In this document: positions 33,203-45,582 of the stretch, piece after piece | Position numbering within the stretch: position 1 is the stretch's first letter | Layout of the letters: each line of letters begins with the position of its first letter | Origin: Haplosporangium gracile | Lineage: Eukaryota; Mortierellomycota; Mortierellomycetes; Mortierellales; Mortierellaceae | NCBI GenBank assembly: GCA_015499985.1 | Contig: JAAAUF010000018.1 | Coordinates: forward strand, 47,359 to 111,358 | Reading direction: 5' to 3' | DNA length: 64,000 bases | The notes under the pieces: generated by a model | What the model was told of the DNA's origin: nothing | Databases searched by the model: none | What the model saw: only the letters and a program-made list of their open reading frames with translations | Translations under genes and position numbers: made by a program

Positions 33203-33799
33203 CTATGGAATACCATGATAGTGCTTGAAACAATTTCGGTGTGCAAAAAGACAAAAGGGCACTTTGCAGTAGGTACAGCTCCAGGGGGTTGGAGTCTTGA
33301 CTTTGAAGTTCTCGTCCTTCAACTTGGTGGTCTTGTAGCGACAAAGGATACAGCTTGGGCGACTCTGGCCCGTCTGCTCCGCGTGTGGGTAGTACATACT
33401 CTTGTGGAGGAGTCGAATGGCGGGCAGCTCAGGCATGTTAATGGGTAACATACTCAATGCTGTTGGACGCTTCATAATCATCTTGCTTCTGGTGATGCTA
33501 ACGAGTCGTCTTGGGGTTCTGGGAGTAGTTTATGTTGTCTTCGAACGCCAGAGTCCAGGTCAATTCAATACGAAATCTCGGTGAGAGAGGGTACCTCCTT
33601 GTGCTTTGTAGATCCTGTATGCGTTGACAACGGTGGTATCCAAAATCCAGAAAAAGAGTGACATCCAAGTCCTGAAAACAGTCAACTGGGTGTTGTAGTA
33701 TGATCTGTATTGGTCGCTCAAGTCGACCCCGTTTATCTTGTACATGGGTTGTGGCGCCGGGCGTCTTGCACCGAGTCTCCAGCTGTCCACCGCACTCAT
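33203..33799 (-). pseudogene. piggyBac-type transposase remnant (C-terminal part)
   Basis: On the minus strand, 33799-33560 reads YKINGVDLSDQYRSYYNTQ, then FRTWMSLFFWILDTTVVNAY and RIYKAQGG. This is the piggyBac (DDE_Tnp_1_7) signature GVDxSDQxxxYY followed by the FW.LD...VNAY helix. The frame breaks near 33571-33575, where one base appears missing after SHRDF, and continues as RIELTWTLAFEDN in another frame. A second break near 33498 leads to 33481-33203, which ends with a Cys-rich zinc-binding tail (CILC, then CTYC, then FCLFAHRNCFKHYH), typical of piggyBac C-termini. With two frameshifts and no visible N-terminal catalytic region the element is dead. Faint continuation toward 34300 is not supported. 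Confidence 0.78.
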
Positions 33800-33800
33800 T

Positions 33801-35491
33801 TAGTTTTTTTTTTGGTAAGCTGGTTATGTCCATTCCTAATATTAGATCCATAAAGAAGGATTACAGGCATTAGCAACCGCTTTTCCTTACTGGAATAAAG
33901 CAAACTTTGGTTGTTTGTTGAATGTACGTACTAATGTAGCCCCTGCTGCTTGTTGATTCGATTCGTTGCTGGTCTGTTCTGAGGTTGAATCAGTGTCTTG
34001 AGACACGAGGGACACTGCTGACTGAAGATTCCGCTGATCGACGGCACAAACGCAAGAAAGAGAAGGGTCAGGGTCCATATGCTTGTTGAATCGACATCCT
34101 GAAGTTGACGTTTTCAGTAGCAGTATACCAGCGCTTAAGGACAGGTGCGAAACAATAGCCAAAGGTGCGAGTGGTGGATGACAAGACGTGAGAACGACCA
34201 ACTCTTTGAAGCGGTCACGGTGCTTAAGTCCCCTTAAATAGCCTCTGTCTATTAAATAGAGGTAAAATTGGAATCCCAGCAGATTCCAAAACAGGGGAAG
34301 GTGTAAACATACCATAGAATCCAATCACGCACTGTTCAGTTCGATCAGGACAAAACATCGACACAGCAAAATATCTTTGAAATAATCCAGCAGAGTATTC
34401 TTCGCGATTAGTGCACTCCTAATACACAAATCGGTTCGTTTCCGTGCAACGATACTGTCGTGTGAAATTTTTCAAATCATCGCTTAGGGCTCATGAAAGC
34501 GCGTCGGATGAGGAGGAGGGAGGGTGAGGTCGTCGACGGAAGCCGCGTGTGCATCGTGCTCTTTGTCGTTTGGATCAGTTGTAGAGAAAAGCTTGTAAAA
34601 CTTGGTGTGGGAATAGTACTGGAAGTAGTGCAAGATGCCGAGGATTGCTGAAACACTTGGAACCTTGGTCATGCTGAGGACGATCAGGGCGATGGCGATG
34701 GCGGGTAATTGAATAGCATAGCAAAAGATGTTGTGAGTAAGGAAGAGTGAGTTGGGTGTGTGAGTGAACTTGATGAGGAAATGAAAAAAGAAGATGTCGG
34801 GATAATGAAGCAAATGGAATGGATATGTTTTTTTGGCAAAGGACGGTGTGTTGCTGACATCCTTTCTTTACCTACTTCATCCTGTTGACCAGGATACCGT
34901 CATGAAAATTTGATTGAGTAAAAAAATGAACAGGCTATTTTACTAGTTCTTCAAAGAAATGAAGAAGGAGAATGCTGAAGATTATGCTTTGACTGTTTTA
35001 ATAGAGCACTTTAGGATTTCTTTTTTGATCTACGGCTCCCGCTCGGCGACTTTATCGACGCTTGCGAGCTGTGGGTCCCCTCCCTTGTTGCTCTTTCCGC
35101 AAAACGCGCGATCGTGCCTTTCCACATTGGCAACAACAATGTCAACGATAGTGGCGTAAAAAAGGGAAAATTCATTGATACATTCTTGGAAATGAGACAT
35201 CCTGGTATGGAGAGGTGCCGATGACTGATCAGTGGCTAATACAGTTAAAGTTGGACCAAGACAAAGACATCTTATCATGTTGTCGGTTGCGCAATGGCTC
35301 CATGTATCGAATCTTTGCTTTTTCTTCTTTTTGTATGTATGACTGCGATGCATCAAATTTTGATCATGAAGGTAAATAAGAGGCATGATTGTTTTTAGCA
35401 GAATCCAAAAATATATTGGAGGGTTTGGCTCTCAAGCAAGCTAGGTCGTTACTCATTCCAATGAAAGCCCGCCCGCTACCACCACCACCAA
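33801..35491. other. Gene-poor stretch with one weak minus-strand frame
   Basis: A minus-strand frame 34813-34484 (109 codons) includes IAIALIVLSMTKV, which resembles IALVVLSIIKV in the candidate at 35492-35889, and ends in a Pro/His-rich tail. It may be a diverged or decayed relative, but its start and introns cannot be fixed. No other gene is supported. Confidence 0.35.
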
Positions 35492-35889
35492 CTAACTATC
35501 ATAGTATCCATTGTCGGTAAAGTAAGTACGATCAGGGCAAATTGCCGAGAGTGCAAAAGTGCCGCGGAAGGGTTCGTTGATATATCGCCTGAGGTCGGGG
35601 CAGGTCCATTGGATGTAGCAACCTCTACTTCTGGAGCAACGGTACTGCGTGACTACACTGTAGGACTTTCCATCGTCTGGGGTGTATTGAAGCATGTCGA
35701 CGGCTGGCGGAGGAGGAGGAGGGACAAGGACACTGGCGGGAGTAAAGGGGGGTATGCCCTGCTGTTGAGTAGCTCGCCGGTTTCAGAGTAGTGGTTCTAG
35801 AAACCGCTCTGTCCATAGTAAAGTAGAAGAGCCTGTCGTTGAGTGGCGCTGTCGGCACTCTGAGGACCTTTATTATGCTGAGAACGACT
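35492..35889 (-). CDS. Candidate small Cys-containing protein, 5' end unresolved
   Basis: The stop is at 35494-35492. The last exon (from about 35761) reads PPFTPASVLVPPPPPPAVD, then MLQYTPDDGKSYSVV, YRCSRSRGCYIQWTCPDLRR and AICPDRTYFTDNGYYDS. It has four Cys residues and protein-like composition. A 43-base GT-AG intron at 35804-35762 would join it in frame to LTATIALVVLSIIKVLRVP and the following FYFTMDRA, which could be part of a signal peptide. Upstream of 35889 a CAG acceptor ends a pyrimidine-rich stretch, but no start exon in phase was found. This could be a small secreted protein or a broken gene. Confidence 0.3.
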
Positions 35890-36118
35890 AAAGCAATGGT
35901 AGCTGTGAGCTTGAACTGTATTTAAAGGTAAAGAAAAAAGATAGAGTGAGGAGTGCGCTGTGAGTGTTTGATGCAGTTGAAAAAAAAGGAATCAGAGCAG
36001 ACAAGAGCAAAGGCAAGGAACAGACCAGATTTGTAGGCGTTGTTATACCTTTGTTGAGAGAGAAAGGCGCAGAGAGGATAAGGAAGTAGGGAGACAGATA
36101 TTTGTTTCGACTGTTCAC

Positions 36119-36889
36119 AAACAGTTCTTCGATCCATTGGGAGCTTCACAACATTTGAAGTCTTAAGATATTGACTTTTTTATGAAGGATACAGCTCCTT
36201 CTTTAGATCTTCGACCATGGTTGGTTTGCCTGCCTGTCTGTCTGTCTGTCTATCTGCCTATCTGTCTGCGTGATTCAAAGGCATTTTATCCTTCTTGTTC
36301 AACCCTTCTATTCGAGACTCAGCCCGGGAGAAACATGTACGTGGAGGAATGGACCCTTATTGGTGTCTGCGCACCCACCTTCTTTCGCTCCCCCCTATTC
36401 TCCCATTTTACAGTCCTCTTGATCACCTAGAATTGCCAAGACAAAAGGAGCAACGCCATCACGTCCAAAACCAAACCACTGTGTCACCGTGCCCTGCACT
36501 AAACCGAACGTCATTTTCTTTCGCCACGCGAGGTCAAATGAGCCCAAGTCTCTCTACTCTCTTGTGCTTTCTCTGTCTTCGGTCCTCTTACAAATGCTTG
36601 ATTGAAAATTATCAAGCAGCATCATCATTGAGGGCCTTGGCGCAGTACGACAAAGGACCCTTGATATCATCATACTTGAACACAACCCCTCACTCAGGTC
36701 GCACAAAAACACAAAGCACACACACATAGTTGAACATGCCAAGATCCCCTCTCTTTCATTCTTTCGCTTCACTAACCCAATAATCAAACGTGTTTAAATA
36801 CCAGGCCTGTTCACCCTCAAAAAAGGGGGAACACAACGAATAAGCAACAACAAATTCTTGCTCCTTTGCAATAACTTAAATCATCTACA
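36119..36889. other. Intergenic before small protein at 36890
   Basis: It contains a (CTGT)n-type microsatellite at about 36233-36270 and a TATA-like TTTAAATA near 36794-36801. No gene is supported. Confidence 0.4.
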
Positions 36890-37096
36890 ATGTCGCTCAA
36901 AAACGAAACCAAGAGACACTCCAAGAACTATACAACCTCAGCCCCGGTGTCACCGACCATCTCTCGCACCACCTCCTATGGTAGTCTACAGCCCGTCCTG
37001 ACTCTTCAAGCTGACAGGCTCGAGAAGGCATTGCAGCGACTGATCCAAGAAGAGTTACGGCAGTCCTGCCAAGTAGGACCATCGTGTCCATTCTGA
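36890..37096 (+). CDS. Small basic/Ser-Thr-rich protein (68 aa), possible distant family member
   Basis: ATG at 36890 follows an A-rich, ATG-poor leader. The protein begins MSLKNETKRHSKNYTTSAP, continues with VSPTISRTTSYGS, then a helical stretch QADRLEKALQRLIQEELRQS, and ends SCPF. The plan (MSL-K start, basic N-terminus, SP/TS-rich centre, C-terminal helix) parallels the four paralogues at 28153-32936, but residue identity is low and the terminal Arg is missing. Common ancestry is therefore only a suggestion. TATA-like TTTAAATA lies about 90 bases upstream and AATAAA is at 37293. Confidence 0.5.
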   Translation: MSLKNETKRHSKNYTTSAPVSPTISRTTSYGSLQPVLTLQADRLEKALQRLIQEELRQSCQVGPSCPF

Positions 37097-38205
37097 GCTT
37101 GTCGACTTTCTGCTTCCCCCAGCACCATCTTTACCTCTTACACACACACATGGCACTCGAATTATATTACATACCACCATCCGCCAATTTACACTCCAAA
37201 ACGACCAACAAACGCGTCGTCACCACAAACCCTTACCGCACACTATAGTCCACATATCCTTTTCCTCTTACTTTCCCCTCGGAAGTGCAAAGAATAAACT
37301 TCTCATGGTACCATCACAAAATGGCTTGAATGATGTGGCGTAAGGCGTGCAGGTCATAAATGTCTTATCTTGTTTTGTTTTGTTTTGTTTTGTTTTTCTA
37401 TCTGTCGCGTCGGTCCATTTGTCCGTCTGTTTCTCCGTCCGTCGATCCATGGTTCATATTTGCATCCCAAAGTTGCATCCACGATCGAAAGAAAACAAAC
37501 AGAGGAATAACAACAGCCCTTTTTACTTCTCTGTTAGTACATGCAAGAAATTTAAGAAAGAGATGGAGGAAGGGAGTGTTAACAAAGTGTCCACAGGGGA
37601 GGATGAGGAGCGAAAGGGTCAAAACACGGACTACAAAGGTTGTGTTTTATTTTATGTTTCAAGAACGATAATTGCTCACTGCGCTTCTGTAACTTAAGAC
37701 TGTAGAGTATAAGGTGAAAGTTCATCCTTGGTTTCTGGAAATGGTGCACCCCTTTAGAAAAAAAAATAAAGCATGGCAAGGTCAAGAGAGAATACACGCG
37801 AGAGAGAGTGAGAGAGGGAACGGGACAAATCAGTGAGCGAGAGAGAATGGTAAAAAGGCGAAAAAGGGGAAGAACTAAAATGAACAAAAGGCCAAAACGG
37901 CGAAGTATTTATTTTTTTTTGGATTGGTGTAAGCGTAGTTTTCGTTGTGCGTTTTTCTGTGTGACATTGCCATCAAGTGTGTGTCGTGTGAGAGAGAGTG
38001 AAAGAAAGAAAGAGAATCTCAAAGTTTGAGGGTGAGTAGCTCCTTTTCTCTAATCGTTATTTTTTCATTCAGCTTTCTCTTTACCCTTTCGACAATGAAA
38101 ATGGCGGAACGTGTTTTTCGTGAAGAAAAAGAAAAAAGAATAATGAAAAAAGAAAAAGTATTTCTTCAATGGTGAGAGCCTTTTTTTTTCTTTCCGTTCA
38201 TTAAT

Positions 38206-38240
38206 TCATTTATTCATTCATTCATTCATTCATTCATTGA
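38206..38240. repeat. (ATTC)n microsatellite
   Basis: Six or more tandem ATTC units, preceded by two imperfect ones. A candidate polymorphic marker. Confidence 0.85.
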
Positions 38241-39393
38241 TTTTTGTCATATGGAAGAAAAAAATTAGAATATGAAAAATTGTAAACGAGACGTTGTCAA
38301 GAGGCAAAAGGGCAAATGGAACTGAATTATTGACAGGGGTAAAAGGATAATGCTCGAGCGAGCCCTTTACAAGAAAAACCTTGAGGCAGATTAAGTGGAT
38401 AGTGAGGGAAGGGGGATGGGTAAGGTGAAGTGAAGGCGGGAGAGAAATTGGGGGCTGGACTGACGACACGGACCCAAGGCGGCAGGCATAACTCGTTGCT
38501 ATTTTGGAATGCACCACACAGATGCATCCATTTGTTCATTGGACAGAGCGAACAACAATTTTCTTGTTTGTTGCTTGCCTCTCTGACTTTCGAGATGCTT
38601 CAGAAGAAAAGAGAGAGAGACATATGTCTGTGTGTATGGGAGAGGTACACTTCTCACGTACTCTCCTGTCCAAAAGGTAAAACAAACCAGAGACACAGAC
38701 AACGCCAAAAAAAAACTAGATTGAAAGTGGCGCGAAGGAAATACGGCATTCAAGGGGACAGAGAGAGCAGGGAGAAGGGATGTATTCTTTTTGTTAATGG
38801 TCCTTGGCATCATCTATTGTGCATGCCTTTTGAAAACTTGTTTCTGCACCGCCCTTACCCCGCCATGTCCCCTGCCCCTACCTCCTCCCCTCCCCCCCCC
38901 AACGGCCCTTGCTCACTTTCTGCCTTTGTCTTTTCTGTCCGATTTGCATGCATCATCTGTTATGTATCTGTGGAGCAGTTTTTTCAATCTCTCCGGCAAG
39001 AAAACGCCAGCAAACAAACAAACAAACAAACGACAAGGATAGGAACTGACAGAAAACTATGATCTCAGGCGATCAGTGGTCATTCGTCAGACTGACCAGC
39101 AGAACAAAGAGACAGAAAATGATGCACGCGCGTCTACCCCCAAGGAGATTAAAAAAGAAAAAAGGAGCAGAGCGCAAGAGAGAAGTGGTCGTCTTTTGTC
39201 TATTCATGATCGATGGCCCCGATCTTTTGGAAGCCTCGGCCACCTGTTCAGCCTAAATTTGCTGTTTGTTGTTCTCTTCCTCTTCTTTCTCGGTCATTCG
39301 GTGAAAGAGGGGTGGATATGAAAAATAAGAAAATCAAAAAGGAAGGAGGGGTGTAGGACGTATGAAGGCCTAGCACTTGGTGGCCAGACCTTT

Positions 39394-39403
39394 NNNNNNN
39401 NNN
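39394..39403. other. Assembly gap, ten N
   Basis: Ten undetermined bases. The true gap size is unknown. Nothing recognisable flanks it. Confidence 0.99.
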
Positions 39404-41865
39404 TTTTGGCCCATCTTCACTCATTATTATCTGTCCCCTCAAATCCTCTTAGGCCCCATCCTTTCCTTTTGGCCTTACCCATGGATCCATGATCTAGACT
39501 TGGCAAAGGGATAGGTTCATGCTACTTGGACTTGGATACCTGATCTCCCAACCAACCAAGGAGAATTTCATTCCAAAAAACAACTTAGATAAACCGAGCC
39601 CTGCAAAACGAGTAATTTGAAAGGACAAGAGACAAGAAAAAGAGGGTGCGTACTGTTGATTGTTGTGTTTATGCGTGGTCCAGGACCCGTACTTTCAAAG
39701 ACAAAGACTTGCCATCGATACGAAAGAGAAAAAGGAGAAAAAACCGAGTCGTGTCCAATTGCAACGGATGACTGTTATGTCAGCCATAGACCATTTACCA
39801 CAAGAATTTTCGTTTGAATAACGAAAGCGGGGGAGGACGGACACAGACATGATTCACTTGAAAAAAAAGTAGCCATGGACATGCGACTTGAGTCTTCCAA
39901 GAACGAGAAAAAAGGGGCATCTTGTTCTTGACATCCTTTGTTCTTCTTATCTATCAGAAAGGAGTACATAAGAGATAGCAGGCTCTCAACTGCCTGTCCA
40001 TACATAGGGTTAACCAACCAGCGGTGACCATGCACCTGACGCCGTTCTTTCCTGCTCGATTGGCTCTCGTTCATCCAGAACGGAGCTCCCTTTTGGCTCG
40101 GTTGCGGTTGCGTTTGTTGCCGACGAATGCTCAAATCCCAACGGGTATCCTATCCAGAAAACTACCTAAAAAATGCCTGTCTGTCTGCCCATGCCAAACA
40201 GCCAGAGAGGGCTCAGTCGTCCTTTCTACACAGTCGAAAGAAAAAAGTTGTCTTTATTGCTAAAAACAATCACGCATCATGTTGTTCTTGCTTGGCATCA
40301 GTCTATGGATCCGAGTGTCCCATCGCAATGAGCAAAATGACCAGATGCGTTGTCGTTGTTTGTCGAACAACAATGTGCAGGAGTGCTGCTGGTGCTGGTG
40401 CTGTTGCAGCGTACATCCGTACACATACCTCTCAAATCGCATGTCCTTTTTTGCTTGCTATGCCATACCACAGGCTGACCAGAACAGACCCCCCAATCGA
40501 CAGATTCATAGCTCATTCGGCGCACACCTTCTCTCCCTTCTCTTACTTTGCAGACGCATATGCTTTTTTCTTTGTCGCTGTTGTTGTCATGCCATTGTGT
40601 TTTCTTTACTGACATTAACATACACTGACGACGGCAATGGTTTGTTGTTGGCTGCAGGTGCAAGGAGATGTTTGCCCGCTTAGGTTTGAATGGGCAATGG
40701 ACGTAGTTTATAGCTGATGAGAGACATTGATCGATCGGTTGAGTGCAAAAGGTAATAATTGGTATGGTCAATACCCATGGTTTAAACCTTCTACATCTCG
40801 GAAAAGTAGGGAGGGAAAAGCCGATATATCAGTCCAGTCAATTGAATAACATTGAATAGCAAGAGGTACCGCTGTCCATGGTACCCTCGAAAGATACGGA
40901 CGGATAAGCATCTCTACCAGTATCCTTTTTTCCTTATTTTCCTCTCTCTTCCACTCTCAGATATAATTGTCGTTCTTATGAATGAATGGCTGGTTGCCTA
41001 ATTCTCACACTCATGTTTTTTTCTTGTCATTAAAGAAAAGATAGGTAGGCAAGAACGAGTGGTGCACTGATTGCATTTGCTTTTTAGAATTGACGAAGAC
41101 AGACGAGACAGCAACAGCAGAAGCAGCAGCAGAAAGAATGATATTGAGTGTACGTGTATGTGTGTGAAAGCAGAGAGAGAGATAGACTAGACCAGGCCCA
41201 TTCGTCGACCCAAAAAAACCACTCCCTTGTTCCTTCGCCCTAAATCGCCCTTCGTCCCTTTTACCCTCTCAATCCTGTCGACTCCTTCGTTCCTTCTAGG
41301 TCGTGGCCTTTTTGGGTCGCACAAACCCAAGAAGGACTGTCCCTCCTCTGACTTATCTTTATTATTTCTCTTTTCCCTCTTTCCTCTTTTCTTTTTCTTT
41401 TCTTTCCAACAATCCTATACTTCGGCCTCTACCCTTTGCCCTTTTCTCACTTTCTTTCCTTCCCTTTGTTTATCTCCCTCACCCTCCTTTCATATCCTCA
41501 TTATCTTACACTCCCACTTTCATCTACTCCTTCCCTCCCTCCCTTAACACATACATACATACATACATACCATAACAACCTCTTTCATACCCATCCATAC
41601 AACCTTCGGTACATATCTCCCTACCATTCCTTCCTTCTTTCCTTTCCTTGTACCCTGAAAACACTTAAAAAGAAGGATATCGACAAAAGACTCCGACAGC
41701 TCCCCTCTCTTGTTCGCCCCCTGCCCCACGCTACCACCACCACTTTAATTCTTCTCTCTAAAAGACTTGGCGACCAACGGGATCGAACATTTTTCACACT
41801 CCACTTGCTCGTCTTTCCATTCCCCTGCATAACTTCTCTTCCTCCTCGATCACACTTGGTTCAAA

Positions 41866-44800
41866 ATGAACACCAGCACACAATACGAGCAGAACAAACG
41901 CGCCCAGAGCCCTATGGCGATGCCCGTTTATGCGGAATCACATATGACTTCGTCCAGTATCCGAGGTCCTCAGAGCTATTACATGCCTACCGATGTGAGT
42001 AGTGTTTTTTTCCATTAAAAAAAAAAAAAAGAAGGGCCAGGGTTTAATAGTAATACAAGAAGTGACAGAATGTAGCAACAAACAAAGAGAGAAAAGATTA
42101 TTTTGTTTTTGGGGGTGTGCGAAATGAAGAGAGCGATTTGCTTTTTACTTTTACCAAGTGAGCAAGTTAAAAAAACGAGCCCTTTTTCTTACCCTGTCCC
42201 TATATATTCTCGCTTATTCAATCCCATCTGACAGCGTGATCCTCCAAAGGGCCAACAGCAATTCCACATCCTGAACTCTGAGCAGCGATCCTACGAACCT
42301 GCACCGCCAACATACCAGTACCACGACTCCAAAGTCGCCGCCGCAGGACATCACGGCCATCAACATCACGCATATCAACAATACGGCAACCCTTACCCAA
42401 GCCCACCCCCCGCCCCTGTCGTCTACATGCCCTCAGGATCCATCCCCACCCCATCGCCCTACCTCTCGCAACAGCAACATCAACAGCAACAACAGCAGTC
42501 ATATCACTCCCAGCAGGTCTACCAGGCTCAGTCGATCGGAGCTGCCTCGGCAGCTGTCATCGCAGGTGGTCAGTCCTCTCCTTACTTCTCACAGCCCATG
42601 AACACACTGACTTCATATCCTCCTCGCACACAGTCTCAACAGAAGAACGCGCCCACACACCTTCCCCCTCCACCCAAAGGAGGCCTGCCCGCGCCCCCTC
42701 CGGGCGACCCAGCCTACCAGCAAACCATCCCCTTCCACCCTGAACACCGCTCCTCGCTGTCGATGCAAGGGTCCCCAATGTCCTCGGCCTCTCCTCTATT
42801 TCCCGCACCTCCTATCCACCGCTACAACTCAAGTCCTGTGCCCGGGTCATTCCAGAGTAGCAGTATGTACTCTGCAGGTCAAAACATCGATACCGCCGAG
42901 TTCAGCCTTCACACGTCCCTTTCCAGCCTTTCCCTGGCCTCGTTCGGACTCCCAGAGCCGCTGCAGCGTGTCTCATCCAATTCATCGGTAAGTTGAACGA
43001 ACGCCTTTTCTTTCTTCCCGTGATTATTACCACACCGTTAGCTTTTGTGCTATCCTTCCCTATAGTCTGAGCCCACCAACAGTGTCGCATGCATTGGTCG
43101 TTCTCCTTTTTTTTTCCCCTCACTCACACGACCAACGTGAATAAATTCCATACCCTTTGTGATTGGCCTGTTTTCTCTTGGCGTTAAGAATCAAGATTTA
43201 CCCTCTCACCAATGCAAACTCTACTCTCTTTCTCTCCCTTTACGTACGTATTAGGCTAACTCGAAGGGTCAACAGGCGCGACCGATAAGTATCATTAGCA
43301 CAAAGGTGGCTACCCCTATGACCAGGACCGTCATGGATCTGAAGACCGCCGAGGCGTTGGCCTCCCTCCCTTTCGAGGACATGCCCCGCTGCTACATTGT
43401 TGCTCCGCCAGTCGTCGCCGGAAGCTCCTCTGGTGCCTACACACCTTTCCGTATTCTGGCCCCCTGTCAAGGACTCGGTATCCGCGATCAGACCAATCAA
43501 ATCCATTTCCCCGATCATCAAGGCTATGCCGTCAACCGTCCCGAGGAGATCATGAAGAAGCACGGCACCGCCCTTCAACATATGGCCAACATGGCCTGGC
43601 TGGTTTCTGGTGCAACCGAGGCGACGATGGGCAAGAATTTGGCCAAGCACGCCGACAAGTTCCTCAAGACCGTCAAGCCCTCGACTCGTGTGCCTGCTCT
43701 TAAGGACACAATCCAGAACGGAACTGCTGTCGACGGCACCAGTGTGCAGATCGAGACTTTTATGATCGACCACCTTCACCTAGAGAGCTATAGCAAGCTA
43801 ATGCAGGACATCACAGGCTCAAGCTCATCGTCAGACTGGTTGTGTGGACTCCAGAGGATAGTGTCTCCAGGAACCGGAAGGAACATGTGGGTCTGCGATG
43901 ATTGCTTCAGGGGCATGCAGACAGGACGGTACATCTGGAATGACGAGCAAGCCAGCCTGGACGATCTAATTGCCTTCCCAGACCGATCTGGCGTAAGGAG
44001 TGAGGCTCATATCCAGAACTCGCTCGCCGTCGATATCTATACCCAGATGATCAAGAAGCAAAGCCGTATGAAGAGCGCTCTTCTTCATCTGTCGCCCGCG
44101 TACTTTGACCACCCTGATCGCAAGGCCACGGCTGTCTTTGCCGCCAGTCAACAGCTTTTCTTCAATCTGACCAAGACCCTGACCGAGGCTCACTTGACGA
44201 TTGTCGAGATCAACGGCAACCAGGTCCGTGAATCAGCCGAGTTGATGGACAAGGATAACATATATCTCCACATCCGCCGCCTCTTTGCCTGCTTTTCGAT
44301 CGAGGTCTTGAAGCTGACGGGTTTCCCCTTCCTCCTCCGTGAGAAGCTGCCCGGGTTTCTCAACCATGCCAAGTGCATCACCTTTGAAGGCGTCCTGATC
44401 GACAATGACAAGGCTGTCGCGAACATGAAAAAGCTGGTCACGGAGAACTCGGACATGGAGGTCCTGTCATTGACCCGTGCCCATATGACAGGGTCTGGTC
44501 TCAAGATCATCTGCAGTGCCCACAAGAACCTCCGCCGATTAAGCCGACTCGACCTGTCGTATAATCGACTAGATGGCGAGGGTGTCAAGGAATTGGCCAA
44601 CCAGGTCTTGCCAACCTCTCTGGATTTCCGCTTCTTGGATCTGAGCGAAAACCCCAACATTGGATCTGCCGGATGCACCACGCTTTTGAAGGCGATCTGG
44701 CCCCCCTCGTCGCACGGAACCCGCCAAAAGAACCTGATCGCTCTCCTGTTGGCTAACACTGGCTTCTGCGACGATTCGGCATTGTTCTTGGCCCAGAATA

Positions 44801-45582
44801 TTGATAAGACCGAGGGTATCGGTGCCCTTCACAACATTAACGTCTCTGGCAACCTGATTACTAAACCTGGTCTTATCGCTTTGATGTCGTGCGCCTACCG
44901 TGCTGGATCCGGCACACCTTTGCGTCGCCTGTTGTTGAGCCAGCAGACTCACACCAACAGTCTCCCCGCAAGCATGGACACCGAGATCTTCCAGATGGTC
45001 GGCAACCACCCCGCCTTGACGCACCTGTCCTTGTCCAAGATCTCGTTCGGCATCGCCGCCGAGATTATCAACATCAACAAGACGCTGACCTCTTTCCAGG
45101 TTGATGATCTTGTATTGACCTCCCCCCAGGACACTAACTATGCGCTGGTCTGCTTCAACAGTCTTTGTCAAGGACTTTCTATCAACCAGACCCTCCAGGA
45201 GCTCAAGATCCGTCTGCCTTGGTCGTTCTGGACATTGGCGTATCAGGGAATGGGCAAGGATCTAGAGGGCCAATGGGAGGCAGCTGCTGCATGGATGGAG
45301 GTTTTGGAGAATAACCTCCGTGGTAACTTGACACTGCGCATGCTCCAGATGCGGGGTGTGACCAACTTTGAGGAGGAGTTGATGTTGGCGGCAGTGGTGA
45401 GCTCTGGTGGATCAATTGCGAGTGGTATTTCTGGAGGACGGATGGCCGAGCTGGCCAAGACGGAGGGTGAGATGAGGATGGTGATGTTGGGTCAGGCAGT
45501 CCGTCGGTTGCTTGAGCGCAACCAGGTAATGCACTATGGACGGAAACATAGCCTAGAGGCCAAGCTTGTCGCCGCCTTCTAG
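41866..45582 (+). CDS. Pro/Gln-rich protein with C-terminal RNI-type LRRs
   Basis: Three exons join in frame: 41866-41994, 42235-42987 and 43255-45582, giving 1,069 residues. ATG 41866 follows a CT-rich leader (TTCAAAATGAAC). Residues 1-294 are disordered-looking, rich in Pro, Gln, Ser and Tyr (QQQHQQQQQQSYHSQQ; LPPPPKGGLPAPPPG). Residues about 295-680 form a compact region I do not recognise (FRILAPCQGLGIRDQ, YAVNRPEEIMKKHG, WVCDDCFRGMQ). From about 690 to 920 there are leucine-rich repeats of the ribonuclease-inhibitor type: LEVLSLTRAHMTGSGLKII-like, LSRLDLSYNRLDGEGVKELA and FRFLDLSENPNIGSAG. Such repeats bind other proteins. The likely role is regulatory or scaffold, without firm evidence. 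Both introns are phase 0. Confidence 0.88.

Larger units (their letters stand above)
37097..41865. other. Long gene-poor region with microsatellites, 4.8 kb
   Basis: No protein or RNA gene is supported; the open frames are short and low complexity. Simple repeats include (TGTTT)n near 37371-37397, (ATTC)n near 38206-38240, (CAAA)n near 39013-39032, and (CATA)n near 41551-41572. The last 640 bases are a CT-rich tract, probably the promoter and leader of the gene at 41866. Confidence 0.5.

Noticed and set aside
33887..34324. N-terminal continuation of the piggyBac transposase
   Set aside because: No recognisable DDE region or consistent frame could be followed beyond 33800.
38206..39032. Tandem simple repeats as a CRISPR-like array
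   Set aside because: Units are 4-5 bases without spacers, in a eukaryotic genome. These are microsatellites.
41227..42002. Overlapping open frames before and across the LRR gene start
   Set aside because: Ser/Pro/Leu-rich translation of a CT-rich leader. The frame starting at 41866 splices cleanly and is the real one.
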